Source of the DNA: Chrysoperla carnea
Lineage: Eukaryota; Arthropoda; Insecta; Neuroptera; Chrysopidae
NCBI RefSeq assembly: GCF_905475395.1
Contig: NC_058337.1
Coordinates: forward strand, 64,934,368-64,998,367
Reading direction: 5' to 3'
DNA length: 64,000 nt
A program made the translations under genes and the position numbers. Below are positions 1-11,079 of the stretch, one piece after another; the first letter of the stretch is position 1, and each line of letters starts with the position of its first letter. Under the pieces are notes generated by a model. It saw only the letters and a list, made by a program, of their open reading frames with translations. It was not told the origin of the DNA and did not search any database.

Positions 1-85
1 CGAAAGGCCGCCAAAATTGTGTTGGCTTTTTAAACTCATATAATTAAAAAAAAAAAAAAAATTCAAACACTAACATTCAAGACTT

Positions 86-140
86 TCTATACAGAGTATT
101 TCAACAAATAACTCAGTCAATTGTTTGTTATCACTTGTAT
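86..140 (+). repeat. Fragment of a dispersed repeat (CAGTTAACTCAGTCAA motif)
   Basis: The stretch containing GTATTTCAAC and AACTCAGTCAATTGTTTG closely resembles 55675-55712 (GTATTTCAAC, AACTCAGTCAACTG). This makes it a dispersed repeat fragment rather than unique sequence downstream of the cuticle gene. No ORF is associated. Confidence 0.55.
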
Positions 141-328
141 TTTTATTATGATAGTTAAGAGCAGGTTATTCTTAAATCGAAAAGATGAGTGGTAGAAATA
201 CAACGTTAACCAATGATACTATGGATTTTACAGAAAAAGTAATTTAAACGTGAATTTTTCTATCGATTTGGTGATAGGTTAACTAAGGAACATGAACAAT
301 TAAACATATAATTTTTTAGAAAAATATA

Positions 329-342
329 TTTATTTTTTTATT
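329..342 (-). terminator. Candidate poly(A) signals of RR-1 paralog A
   Basis: Two AATAAA hexamers on the minus strand (329-334 and 337-342) lie about 135-150 bases past the stop codon at 478. This matches the 157-base gap between stop and AATAAA in the plus-strand paralog. The DNA is AT-rich, so hexamers also arise by chance. Confidence 0.55.
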
Positions 343-477
343 ACTTATATAAAAATTCGATTGTATTTTTACAATCAGTGCAAAATATTTACATTGTTTT
401 TTAGACTTATTTACAATCTAAGAGCTTTTACAAAAAAGTTAAAAGCTATCATTTTTATGGCATTTCGCTATTTAAAG

Positions 478-2018
478 TTAATAATTGTATCCCGATTGAG
501 GTGAGAAAGATGGTTTAGCTGGTCGAAAACTTGATGCTGATGATCCTTGATTGTATGAACCTTGGCTGTATGAACCTTGGTTGTATGCTCCTTGATCATA
601 AGCTCCTGATGCATAACCACCACGAGCAGCAGCAGCGGCTTGAGCGGCAGCATTTTGTTGAATGGATCTATGAAAATAAAATTCTCTTAAAACTTGCTCA
701 GTGAAAACTTAACTTCAAACTTACTTTAAGATGGCTTCTGGGATTGGTGGAGGGGTTGGTAAATGAGCTCCTTGAGGTTGGAAACCATTTTCATCAGCGG
801 TGTATGTAAGTTGGATTAAGTTTCCTTGTTCGTCTGTGTAAGAGAATCCACCTTGTACAGCAATAGCTTCAGCTTCTGAGCCAACATTTTTCAATGCACC
901 TTGTTCTTCAGCTTTAATTCCATTAGCAGTTTCATAACTGTATCTGTAGCTTCCATCACCATTGTTTTCATTTGAGTATGATAATATTGGAATATCATTA
1001 TTTGGGTTTCTTGGTTGTGGGGCGAATCTAGCTCCACCAAAACTACTAGCACCTATTCCAGCACCAGCTCGAATACCAGCACCTGGAGTACCATAAGCAG
1101 GTGCAATAATACCAGCGGATGCACCGGCAGATTGAGTAGCACCGCTTGGTGGTAAATAATTGTTTTGTAAACGTCCAGCTGAACAAATAGCGACTAAACA
1201 GGCGACTAAGAACTGTAAATCACAAATCATTGACATTTTAATTTTTAAAATATTATAGATGGCTTTTTTGCAACTTTAGAAAGGGCTCAAAGATTGGCAT
1301 TTACTGAAAGGATCTTTTATATCTCTTATTTTTTTAATGGGATTAAACTTTAATTTTGAGTTTGATTTAGCAACTCGATACGAAAAAAATTTACTGATTT
1401 TTTCGGTCAATCAATGTTTTCTACGCTGGTATCTCGAAGCGGGACTACACGACTATTTAATTCATCAAAAACCTTTTTTCACTTTCATTACTCTCCTATT
1501 TTCTTCATTTTGGTTATACTCAACAATATGCTGTTGCACTAAAAATAGTGCGTAATTAGCTTAAACGAAAATTGAGAAATTCACATGTTTTGTGTATTAC
1601 TCATTGGAGTGTTCAAACTTCACAATTCCTCTTTGGTGGGCAAATGGCACTTTATACTAACTCCTTATTTATACTATCCCGATTTTAACATTAAAAAAAT
1701 GAATTCCATCTATTCATTTTTGTAGGTACTAAAAATAGGAACCAATTATGACCCAAGTGCAGTAGTCATCGTCAGTATTTAAATTACTATATTTCCGCAG
1801 TACAAAAGTCACTATACTTCAAGGCTTTGTATGTTCAATTATTTGATATTCTTAAGTGCTTTAAGTTATCAAATATTAACATCTCCTGTGTTACACATTT
1901 AAAATTTTTGACAAAGTTCAATTGAACATGATACGAGTACAAATACAGGTAATTATCGATTCTCACTTTAATTTAGCAAAAAATATCATACAAACCAATT
2001 TTTACTTACCACTTTCAT
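478..2018 (-). CDS. RR-1 cuticle protein (paralog A), three exons
   Basis: This is a secreted structural protein of the cuticle, expected to bind chitin through a Rebers-Riddiford (Chitin_bind_4) domain of the RR-1 type. Coding exons are 2010-2018 (Met-Lys-Val, donor GTAAGT), 725-1212 (acceptor ACAG, donor GTAAGT) and 478-667 (acceptor ATAG); the stop is at 478-480. The introns are phase 0 and phase 2, giving 228 residues. Residues 1-15 form a signal peptide ending Cys-Ser-Ala. Residues 20-75 are Ala/Gly-rich with a YLPPSG motif. The RR domain spans about residues 90-150 and ends in [20 protein letters not shown], which matches the RR consensus. Residues 167-228 are Ala-rich, then carry [14 protein letters not shown] repeats and end GYNY. 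An in-frame ATG inside the first intron would add MSMICDLQ, but the spliced MKV start matches the plus-strand paralog at 8489-10317 exactly in layout and gives a better signal peptide. Overall it resembles pupal or larval cuticle proteins of the PCP20 kind. The family call is certain; the stage of expression is not known. Confidence 0.96.
1213..2009 (-). other. Intron 1 of RR-1 paralog A
   Basis: This is a 797-base intron between the three-codon first coding exon and the signal-peptide exon. It starts GTAAGT and ends TTTACAG on the minus strand. Short ORFs within it show no domain. A long first intron after a tiny Met-Lys-Val exon is typical of insect cuticle genes. Confidence 0.9.
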
Positions 2019-2102
2019 TTTAAATTAATAAAAAAAATTGAAATATCACAAAAAATATTTTATTTGTTGCAAATAAGCTCTTATTGTTTGGAGTTATTGA
2101 AT

Positions 2103-2215
2103 GTACTCTGATTTAAACCGAAGAAGATATTCAGTTTATATACTCATAATTTTTTAGATCATCGAGGTAGGTATTTACCAATAAATTTTTTTATTACGTA
2201 TTTTTGGTCCACATA
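2103..2215 (-). promoter_or_regulatory. Core promoter and upstream element of RR-1 paralog A
   Basis: On the minus strand a TATATAAA box lies at 2135-2142 and an arthropod initiator-like TCAGAGT at 2105-2111. The predicted start is near 2109, 33 bases from the TATA box and about 91 bases before the ATG at 2018. Upstream, a TTTATTGGTAAATA block (2172-2185) contains TATTTAC, a forkhead-type site. The same elements in the same order and spacing occur at the paralogous gene at 8489, and the similarity continues into the 5' UTR, for example CAATAACTC and CAACAAATAAA. The factor binding the GGTAAATA block is inferred, not shown. Confidence 0.8.
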
Positions 2216-2609
2216 TGCAGTGTAATTTGTATATGTTAAACACATCAGTCAAATACATATAATTTGTTTAACATATAACTCTTTATCTTTGTTTAACAGA
2301 TAAGTTTCACATATAAGTGGTAACATGTTTTTGAACAACTCTGTTTTGTATTTAGTATTAGTATTTTCAGGTAAGAATTCTAGCCCTTTTTAAAATTCAT
2401 TTCAAATTGAAGGAAAAACGACTATTTATACGTCATTTATCAAGCACTTTCAGTTTTGTATTGATACAAATAGAAAAAATCAAAGAACACCTTGCACAAG
2501 AACACATTATGGAGATAGGGTTTCGGTTAAATTTACTAATATTGCGAGATTTTGTAGAGCTTGGTGTCCTGATCAGAAATCCCAAAGAGCAGAACGATGC
2601 AAAAGATAA

Positions 2610-2825
2610 TGATTTTAAGTTATGGGTGATGGAATGTGAATAATCATTGTATAAAAGTATATGTGTTTTCCAAACATATTTAAGAAAAATATTTTTTTGT
2701 TTGAGTGTAACTGTGCGCATTTTTACACATCCAAACATATATTTTTTTTAAATACTTACGCTCACACTATCAATTTTTTTGAAAATAAAGAGTAGTTATT
2801 GACATTCCATCGCCCATAACTCGAT
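2610..2825. repeat. Inverted pair of a dispersed repeat end
   Basis: GTTATGGGTGATGGAATGTG near 2618-2637 is matched in inverse orientation by CATTCCATCGCCCATAACTC near 2803-2822. A third diverged copy, AGAGTTATGGATCGCTGAAT, lies near 7013-7032. This suggests opposite termini or two opposed copies of one small repeat family. It has no coding potential; the ORFs that cross it are incidental. Confidence 0.5.
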
Positions 2826-2981
2826 GAGACAAACGAGAAACGTATGGATTTGATCCATCGTGCCTATTGACACTTTATGAGCGAGCTTTTTGAGAATATG
2901 AGCGAATGTAATATCAATGTAATTCCCATAAGATTTAATGCGGGATCTTAGAGAAAAAAAATTTGTAATTTGGGTTGTTTT

Positions 2982-3102
2982 CAACCCTTCTGGTTCCGTT
3001 GGTTAAAGTGTAACCAATTCCGTACGCGATATGTCTATCGTCGTTATGACTTTACTCGTCACAACGACGACAAACGTAACCTAACCTTACTTTACCTAAT
3101 CT
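2982..3102 (+). repeat. tRNA-derived SINE remnant (family 1)
   Basis: The run GTTGGTTAAAGTGTAACCAA aligns with GGTTAAAGCATAACCAAGCC of the better-preserved copy at 27080-27293, and both continue into CGTCACAAC. The anticodon and T-arm parts are degraded and the body is cut short. It ends in an AACCTAACC-type tail at about 3078-3087, also seen at the end of the copy at 43464-43757. Confidence 0.5.
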
Positions 3103-4094
3103 ATATTTCGAAAACGAAATGTTTTAATTTTCAGAATTACCAATGCACACATATGCAAACAATATCGTGCAAGAAAAAATGAAACAAAAATTAAACCTAA
3201 AATTACCAACACGAGAAATGCAAAATGTTTCGAGAAAGAAAAAATAAAAACAAAAAACTAATTACAGTCAACCGGCAAGGTAGCTTACCACAAAACTAAT
3301 ATTTATTATTAATTACTAATACAGTTATTCATACGAAAGGCACATAGTTCCTACAGGGTGTTTCACGAAACCTCTCGTCTTCGTTGTTTGATGTTCGCCT
3401 TCGTGTATAAAGCATAATTGTTGTAATAAAGATGGAGCATCATATATTGTTTTCATAATTTGGTACTTCACCATTTTTTTTATAAACTAAGAAATCAATA
3501 GTATCAATTAACACAAATTGTAGTTATTGACCAATCATTATTTTGTTTCATCTAAAAATACAATACAAAAAGAAAGTGCAAATCATTTTAAACATTTTTG
3601 GCAACATTAGATAATTTAATGTAAAGAGGCGGCGGGAACTGCGTTTTAATGTTAATTCAATTTATTTATGATGATTCTATTAAACAATAAACATAATAAT
3701 TAATCAAAAAATGATGGGGAACGGTCAACTCCCATTATTGTACTAATGTCGCAATAATAATATTTAAAAGACTATGTGATTAACACAAAAATTAAGCGAG
3801 ATATGTACATTCACCTTTACCAAAAAATTTTACCTGAATATTACAAGACTTTCTTAAACAATTATCAAAGGATCAAAATCGATAAATATTTTTATTGAAA
3901 TCTGAAAATGGAAAATATTTGATATCGCTACGTACAAGGATGTACAAAAAAGGAGTTTCACAACTATATGTTACAGGCGTCTACTTTCTTAAACTTTAAC
4001 AATATAAGGGTATAATCGTTTTGACATATGAATGGCGAAAAGTTTTGCCGTTGAAAAATACGAAACTTTTTCTCGATTTTAATGTATTAAAAAG

Positions 4095-4260
4095 ATGCCA
4101 CGATATTCCGTATGGGAGATCAATTCCCACCGCAAGAACAATAATTAATTTAATTAACAGTTGTGTTGAACTGGTAAATGCATGAATTTTAGGAGTACAC
4201 ATCCTCCTAAAATAATTGCGGAGCTGATATAATTAACCGAAAAGGTGGTAAAACAGATGT
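4095..4260 (+). repeat. tRNA-derived SINE, 5'-truncated (family 1)
   Basis: AGATCAATTCCCACCGC at 4118-4134 is a degenerate B box. It is followed by a body shared with the copies at 27080-27293 and 43464-43757: ATTAATTTAATTAA, then TGCATGAA, ATCCTCCTAAAATAATTG, GAGCTGATA and CGAAAAGGTGGTAAAACA. The A-box half is missing or unrecognisable. Confidence 0.65.
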
Positions 4261-7200
4261 TCTCTTATCAGGGAGACGCTGTTGTTTTTGATCTTCTTCT
4301 TTGTCTTTTATTTTCTAGTAATTTAATGAAGCATAAATAAGCATTGCATTTTATAAGAAAGTCTTTTATCTCAGCATAAGCAATTTCTTAGATATCTGAT
4401 ATATTATACGTGTTGTAGACTCTTTTATCCTAGATTTGTAAAGACAAGCCTGTTAAATTATCCTTACTCAGTTTTTATTTTTAAATTTTCTTGTAATTAA
4501 AAAAATTCAAATTCTTCTTTTATACAAAGTCAGAATTAACAAGGAAAGAATAATTTTAATAAGAATATTTCGCATTTCATCGTCCTTAACCTTTGGTAAA
4601 TAAAAATTATGAAATAAAAAAGTGGTCCACGAAATTTTCTCAACATTTAATATTACATGCACAAATTATTTTATTTACTTTTTTTAAATTGCTTTTAAAT
4701 TGCTTAATCCAAAATGATTCAAAAAAATTATGATATAAACGAATTAAATTAATTAATAAATTTTAGCCCAATTATATTTTAATAACACGAACAATACACT
4801 TTCATTATTATTAAAATAATAAAAAATGTTATTGATTTTAAAAAAGTGATTTATCTTATTGTTAACAATAAAAACATTTTTATTTATAATCTAAAATCAG
4901 ATTTTAAAATGTTGTCTTTAATTGAAACAAAATCTTATCTAAGATTATTATATTCTTCAATTGAATATCTGTAACTAGATACGTCAATATTTCATGTGAT
5001 TCTTTTCAATTATTATATAATTTGTTGATATAATTTTGGGAAAATTACATAAGTATGATTTATAGATTGTAGAAAAAGTCACAGCCAATTTCAAAACACA
5101 CAGCTTTTAAAATTTTGTGTACTAGGTAAAATACTAAGTAATTCCTTAGAAAATTGACCAAAAAAGTGAGATATTTTAAATAAGTTAAAATTTTAACAAA
5201 TATTGGTAACTGGTAATTTACATGCAGAATTTAATTTTATTCAGAATTAAGATGATGCTAACCAACTATATCACGTAGAGTCCCCGTCAGCATATTATGT
5301 CATAGATAAATATTTGCATAAATTCTTTTATGACTAAATTATGCTTAGCCTGAACTTTTTCCACACAACAATTTACACTTGAAAAATGATTCTCTGTGTA
5401 TCTTCTTTTTTTTTGTTATTCTAATAAGAAGATTCTTAAATAACAAATGTCAAAAGTACTTTATGCGTGCTTTAATACGCTGTAATTTTCATGATCCTGC
5501 CAGACTGCTATCTATCATGGCTCTTCGGGTGCTCTATCCAGGCACCGTGAAAGAAAACGCCTTACTCATATAGAATTCGTAGAGGAAAATATTGCCAAGT
5601 TAAGTATAATCAAGAAACGTAAGAATGTCTGCGTTACATTTATTACAGACGCCATAGGCTGACGGACACCAGGCCTGGGAAATATCGTGAAGGAAATGTA
5701 GTATATTTCTGGACTATCAAACTTATTTTTATAAATCCTCAAAAAGGCAGACAAAAAGAATCATTGCTTCATTATGAGCTGACAATCTATTACTATTACG
5801 TATTATGGTATACTAAATGTTTTCTTCTTAAATTATTTTTTATAGCTTTTTTATAAATAACCTATTTAATTTGAAGTAAAATGATAATATGCAAATGTTA
5901 ATAGACTTTAATTTTTGTTAGAAACAAATTGAATATAAACAAATTAATCTTTTAAATGTATAAATTCAAAATCCTGACAGCAGTATATTATTAGATACCA
6001 TTATTGTTATAATTAATCTTTTATGCATATTTATAAAATATGCATAAAAATCTAAATGCAGATACACCAAGGTGGCGGTCATTAGTATAATTATTTTTCT
6101 ATACAATAATTATTGATTTTTTTTAAAAATAAAATTAATGATTCATAGTTTATCAAATCAACGGGAAGTGAAAAAAACATAACAATTATAGATACATATT
6201 AGAATTTGATGGCCAAAGATATCTTTATTTTTAAAAAAGATTTTTAATAAATATCAATTACAATATTTTCAAAACATCCAAAGAATGGTTGGTTCTCAAT
6301 TTGAATGATAGATGATTAAAACTCAAATAAAATGATCTATAACAATTTTTTAATTTTTTTGTCTGATGTGTTGTCTTAAACGACCTTCACAACAACTAAA
6401 AATATTATTATGATCTAAATTATTTTATTAACCAATAATTACCAATAACTATTTTAAATTTCTGTGAAGGTAACGCGAAGAAGATGAAGAAGATAGATCT
6501 GTTAAAATTTGTTATGGACGTCAGGCGACCTCCATATAAGCATTCTTTAATCGGCTGTAATCGGAGTTATTCAATCATGTTTTGTTGTTATTCCAAAAAT
6601 GTTTACTATACTTATCATTATTTCAAAAAATAGTCAAAAAGTCACAAAAAATTAAAGATTGTACTTTGATATTTTCACGGCTGTTATACCCGCTCAGTAT
6701 TCAATGATATTCATTTGAAAAAAAATTAAAAAAGGAATTTAAACCACCCAGAGTATTTGGATGTACATATAACCTATCTTTAATGGAAATTCTTGAAAGC
6801 TCCGAGAAAAACCAAAGAAATTGTACAGTAAAGTAAGTGTCTCTGTGTAAATATCCCATATAGAAATGTGACAAAGCTTATTATCGTCGAAAAAAATAAA
6901 TAACCCATAAATTTTTTATGAATGTGAATCGAACATTTAGAAATGATCAGCTAATATCGGTCTAGCCAAATCATTTCGAATGAAAAGCAGTACAGGAACT
7001 TTAAAAAAAATTTAGAGTTATGGATCGCTGAATGTGAAAGTTTAATATTACTTATAGGTGGGAAATGAGATAGATTGAAGTAACAGAACAAACTAAATTA
7101 ACTTTACCTGTATTCCTTAACTTTATATTTCAATTCAGTGACCTGAAAAAGCTTTATTTTTTCTTATTTACTTATTTTGTGGAGCTTGTTTTTTCTAAAT

Positions 7201-8290
7201 AGATCAGACCCTGAGTTGTTAATGAAATGATCCAACATACACAAAATTAAAAAATTGGAAAATTCATTGCAATCTCAACGCCTGTTGTGAAGGATCTGGG
7301 ACTAGTCTTGATGAGAAGGGAATGTTAAAAGGAAAAATATAAAGCTTTGCTATTGAACATGTCCCAGGTTTTTTCCCTGTGCACAAACAGTATTCAAAAA
7401 ATGTATCCAAAGGATAACTCTGCCAAAAAGGGGCAAAGTTTTATTTCCATTCACTCGTAATGAGTAGACTATCTAGCACTTCTACTTTACTTACTTCTGA
7501 ATGCAAAATATATTCTTTACTGATTTTTAATTTAAAGAACTCCCCAAAATTCATACAAGTAATTTTTTCATTAATTGCTGGCACATACAATCTTTTTTGT
7601 CGACATTTTTTATTAACATAAATTCCTCCCTCAAAACGTATGTGATCGTGAGCTTGTTGACATAAACTTTCAACTGTAAACATCCCAAAGTAAAAAGATG
7701 TTAAATCTAGTCATTTATGATCCAGCCACCTCGAACTTTCGTAATTGATCTTCCCATACTTAGATAATGAAGTTAAATGTCACTATCTCGATTATACTTT
7801 GCACTTATGTAGCGATCTGATGTAGAGCTACCAAGCGTTCAATACTTTTAAAATCTTGCTCAAAAGTGAAAATGCGTTTTTTCTTAGTGAGGCATTCAAG
7901 TTTGTAATCTCTAAATAGTCAGCTGCCAAACTGGCTTGGTTTAATAACACTTCATTGCAAAAATAGTGTAAAATTCAAGTCTTTCGTGAACATCCATTAT
8001 GTAATTTGAGTAAAATTTTCATAAACTTTTATCATTACGAAAATAACGTAAGTTCAAGGGTTATCAGTCTTGTATACCATAAATTGCTATTACATTATGG
8101 TCTATATACAGAGGTAAAAACAATTTAAAATAAATATGCAACACCTTTTATAATATGCATTAACCCATCAAAAATTTACATAAATGTTACTCTTACACAC
8201 CTTAGAAATAATTTTTTTAGCATAGACTGGACTGATACAATTAATACTCCCACCGCTACGATAATTCTAAATAATTACTCTTATTAGTAA

Positions 8291-8410
8291 TCATATAGGT
8301 ACCCAAAATTTATAATAAAAAAATATTTTATTGGTAAATAGATGATTTGAAAAAATTGTATATAAACTGAATATCATCTTCATTTTAAATCAGAGTACTC
8401 CAATAACTCA
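8291..8410 (+). promoter_or_regulatory. Core promoter and upstream element of RR-1 paralog B
   Basis: TATATAAA at 8359-8366 is followed 33 bases later by an initiator-like TCAGAGT (8390-8396), so transcription probably starts near 8392, about 97 bases before the ATG at 8489. TTTATTGGTAAATA (8327-8340) and an A-rich block with AATAAAAAAAT lie upstream. All elements are shared in order with the minus-strand promoter at 2103-2215. Two stretches of 15-16 bases (ATATAAACTGAATATC and TTTAAATCAGAGTAC) are identical between the two genes. Confidence 0.82.
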
Positions 8411-8488
8411 AAATAATAATTTTATTTTTAACAACAAATAAATTTTGTGATTGTTTTGAGTTTTTTTGTTTTTTGGATTAATTGAAAA

Positions 8489-10317
8489 ATGAAAGTGGTG
8501 AGTTTGGAAAAATTGATAGAAAATTGTGTTCCTTTAAAAACGATTAGTTTGATTAATTTCGGGAAAATGCCAAATATCGTTTAACTTTATATTTCGGTAT
8601 TCAGTTTATTCATTTTCGTACTTTGGATTTCAAAAGTATGTCCACAGTATAAAAAATATATTATTGTCTTATTAATGTGAACCTATTCTAAAAAGAAAAG
8701 TAAAACGACAAACTTCTTTTTATAAATATCTTTTACTAAAAAATTTACGTTTTAACTCAAGTCACCATTACGATGAAAAAAAAATTCACTTCGTTCCTTT
8801 TTCGGAAACTTTACGAGGGTCATCAAATTACGAGACACATCTACTGACATTCTTTCGATTAAATTACTTACAAAGAAACGTATAATTTTGAATTTGAATG
8901 TTTATAATTGTTCATTATTGTATAAAATACATCTTTCGTATATTATTTCGTATTTTGTTATACGTCGAAACAATCGGGTTGGTATCCCCAGAAATTTTGT
9001 CAACCCTATCGCTGTTTATGGTGGTTACAAGTAGCTACGTATATTATTTAACAAAAATTTAGAATCTTCTTCTATAAAAGTTCACTACATTGAGCTACAG
9101 TCACGTCGCTTAGAAAAATTCTGGGAAATTGAGCAATGATATCAATCGACGAATCAATACTGTCTTATGAGAAACTCTCCTAAGACTTATGAGGTACTAT
9201 CTCCTAAGATATCGAATTTCGCTTTTATATAAATATATATTAAACGACATAAGAGATGGGATCGAGACATACATCGAGATGGGATCCATCTCGATGTATA
9301 CTGTATATATAGGGTTTTCGGGCGAAAGAGTTTTAGTTAACAAACCAAATTCCTGCTTCTGTCACCATTATTGTTCGAATTAAAATTAGAGAGAATAATA
9401 CGTCTTTCTACTATTATTGCAATTGAGAATCCTATTAAAACACTTTTCGATACTTTTGTTCATCCAATAACTTTTTTTGCAGTTTTTATTCGTCACATTC
9501 GTCGCTGTGTGCTCAGCTGCACGATTAGAAAATAATTATTTACCACCAAGTGGTGCTAGTCAATCAGGTGGTGCTTCCGCTGGTATTGTAGCACCTGTAT
9601 ATGGTGCACCAAGTGCTGGTAGCCGAGGAGGTAGTTTCGCTGGAAACTTTGGCAGTCGTGGTGCTGGTAGCGCTTTTGGCGCTGCATCTGGTAATGCTTT
9701 TGGTGGTGCATCAGCTTCATATGCTCCAAGACCAAGAAATCCAAATAATGATATTCCAATCCTTTCCTACTCAAACGACAACAATGGTGAGGGAAGCTAC
9801 AGATACAGTTATGAAACTGGTAATGGAATCCGTGCTGAAGAACAAGGTGCATTGAAAAATGCTGGCTCACAAGCTGAAGGTATTGCTGTACAAGGTTCAT
9901 ACTCATATACAGACGAACAAGGAAACTTAATCCAAGTAACATACACCGCTGACGAAAACGGTTTCCAACCACAAGGTGCTCATTTACCAACTCCACCACC
10001 AATTCCAGAAGCTATCTTAAAGTAAGTTATAATTTTTAATCAAAACCAAATTATTTTAAATAATTATTCTTCTTTTTAGATCAATCCAATTAAACGCTGC
10101 TGCAGCTAGTAGCCGTGGAGGTTCTTATGACGATGGTTCATACAATGAAGGAGCTTACTCCCAAGGATCATCTTCTCAAAGATCATCTTCCCAAGGAGCA
10201 TACTCCCAAGGATCGTCTTCCCAAGGAGCATACCGTCAAGGTTCATATAGCACAGGTTCAGCTGGATTCCGTCCTTCAAGACCATCATTCAATCCACAAA
10301 CAGGATACAACTATTAA
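8489..10317 (+). CDS. RR-1 cuticle protein (paralog B), three exons
   Basis: This is a secreted chitin-binding cuticle protein of the RR-1 class and the inverted paralog of the gene at 478-2018. Coding exons are 8489-8497 (ATGAAAGTG, donor GTGAGT), 9483-10021 (acceptor TTTTGCAG, donor GTAAGT) and 10080-10317 (acceptor TTTTTAG), with stop TAA at 10315-10317. The introns are phase 0 and phase 2; the product is 261 residues. Residues 1-15 are a signal peptide. Residues 25-85 form a Gly/Ala/Ser-rich linker longer than in paralog A, with repeated GSRGG/FGAASG units. The RR domain spans about residues 105-167 and ends [20 protein letters not shown]. Residues 184-261 are a tail of SQGSSSQ/SQGAY repeats closing GYNY. 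The start is fixed by the matching tiny first exon, the TATA promoter and signal-peptide continuity. ORFs on the opposite strand and in other frames over 9556-10354 are shadows of this gene. Confidence 0.97.
8498..9482 (+). other. Intron 1 of RR-1 paralog B
   Basis: This 985-base intron follows the Met-Lys-Val exon (GTGAGT...TTTTTTTGCAG). It contains a near-perfect hairpin at 9269-9299, described separately. A short ORF at 9189-9383 has no domain and is treated as chance. Confidence 0.9.
9269..9299. repeat. Perfect 14-bp-arm hairpin in intron 1
   Basis: ATACATCGAGATGG (9269-9282), a GAT loop and CCATCTCGATGTAT (9286-9299) form a perfect inverted repeat. GAGATGGGATC also occurs directly repeated at 9253-9263 and 9276-9286. 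It lies about 185 bases before the intron acceptor. It could be an RNA hairpin in the pre-mRNA or a palindromic DNA site; function is unknown. Confidence 0.85.
10106..10262 (+). repeat. Short coding tandem repeats in exon 3 of paralog B
   Basis: Units of 15-18 bases built on CCCAAGGATC or CCCAAGGAGC (encoding [15 protein letters not shown]) are repeated. The minus paralog has the equivalent [10 protein letters not shown] units at about 535-610, but with a different copy number. Slippage of this array explains most of the tail-length difference between the two proteins. Confidence 0.75.
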
Positions 10318-10473
10318 AATGAAGCTTTTTAAAAAGCTTTTAATTTTAATTTAAAAGCTAAGTAAATTGTAAATAATTTTTAATGTATATAAATTTAATC
10401 GTGCAATGTTTCACTGATTACCGACAAGCACATACTAATTTAATGTTGACGACGATTTAAAAAATTTTTAATT

Positions 10474-10479
10474 AATAAA
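10474..10479 (+). terminator. Poly(A) signal of RR-1 paralog B
   Basis: AATAAA lies 157 bases downstream of the TAA stop and is followed by a T-rich stretch. It is the first plausible poly(A) signal after the gene. Confidence 0.65.
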
Positions 10480-10499
10480 GATTTATATATTTTTGTATC

Positions 10500-11030
10500 A
10501 ATTTTAAATTTTATTCAAATTATCTACCACTTCGAGCTTTCTTTTTCAGGAAGATATGTTTCAGAGACATAGGCGAAAATAAACCGACTCTGAAATAAAA
10601 TTTTCAAGTAGATACTTTTTAACGATTTAATAATGTAATTAACATATTCTATTCAATCTCTTGAATAATCAACGTGATATTCGAAACTTTTTTATTATTT
10701 TCGTTCTTATCAACCAGTGTATATCCTTTTTTTCTACTGCTAAAGAGATACATATATTTTACAGCAATTTTATAATCGAAGAAATTTTTATTAAGAATCT
10801 CTCGCGATCACATTCACTGGTATTCGGATAAATTGTCGAAACAGTCCAAACAGAGATAAGTACATCATAGTATTACGTAGTATTATGGTAAGAACGGAAC
10901 TGTATGGAACCATGGTATCATTATATATTTATTTGTTATATTGAGAGAAATGAGAGAATAGGGAGGGAAATGCAAGATGTAGGAATACTTTATTATTTTA
11001 AAAAATTAGTACAGACTGTAAATTTAGTTA
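10500..11030. other. No gene seen
   Basis: AT-rich sequence after the cuticle gene. No ORF of note, RNA gene or clear repeat was recognised. Confidence 0.5.
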
Positions 11031-11079
11031 AATGACCAAAATATACTAAAGATACTTAACCGAAGAGTTTTTCTCGTTA

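Larger units (their letters stand above)
2220..8280. other. Gene-free spacer between the divergent cuticle promoters
   Basis: About 6 kb of AT-rich DNA separates the two RR-1 promoters. It holds two tRNA-derived SINE remnants (2982-3102, 4095-4260) and repeated GAGTTATGG(G)CGATGGAATGTGAA-like stretches (about 2612-2640 plus, 2796-2822 minus, 7014-7036 plus). ORFs here are short and have no recognisable domain. No third cuticle gene was seen. Confidence 0.7.

Noticed and set aside
721..1236. Unspliced start MSMICDLQ for paralog A
   Set aside because: The ATG lies within the intron sequence ending TTTACAG; the spliced Met-Lys-Val start is matched by the other paralog.
9556..10354. Several long ORFs on both strands over paralog B
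   Set aside because: They overlap the well-supported RR-1 exons in other frames; their length comes from the stop-poor Gly/Ala/Gln repeats.
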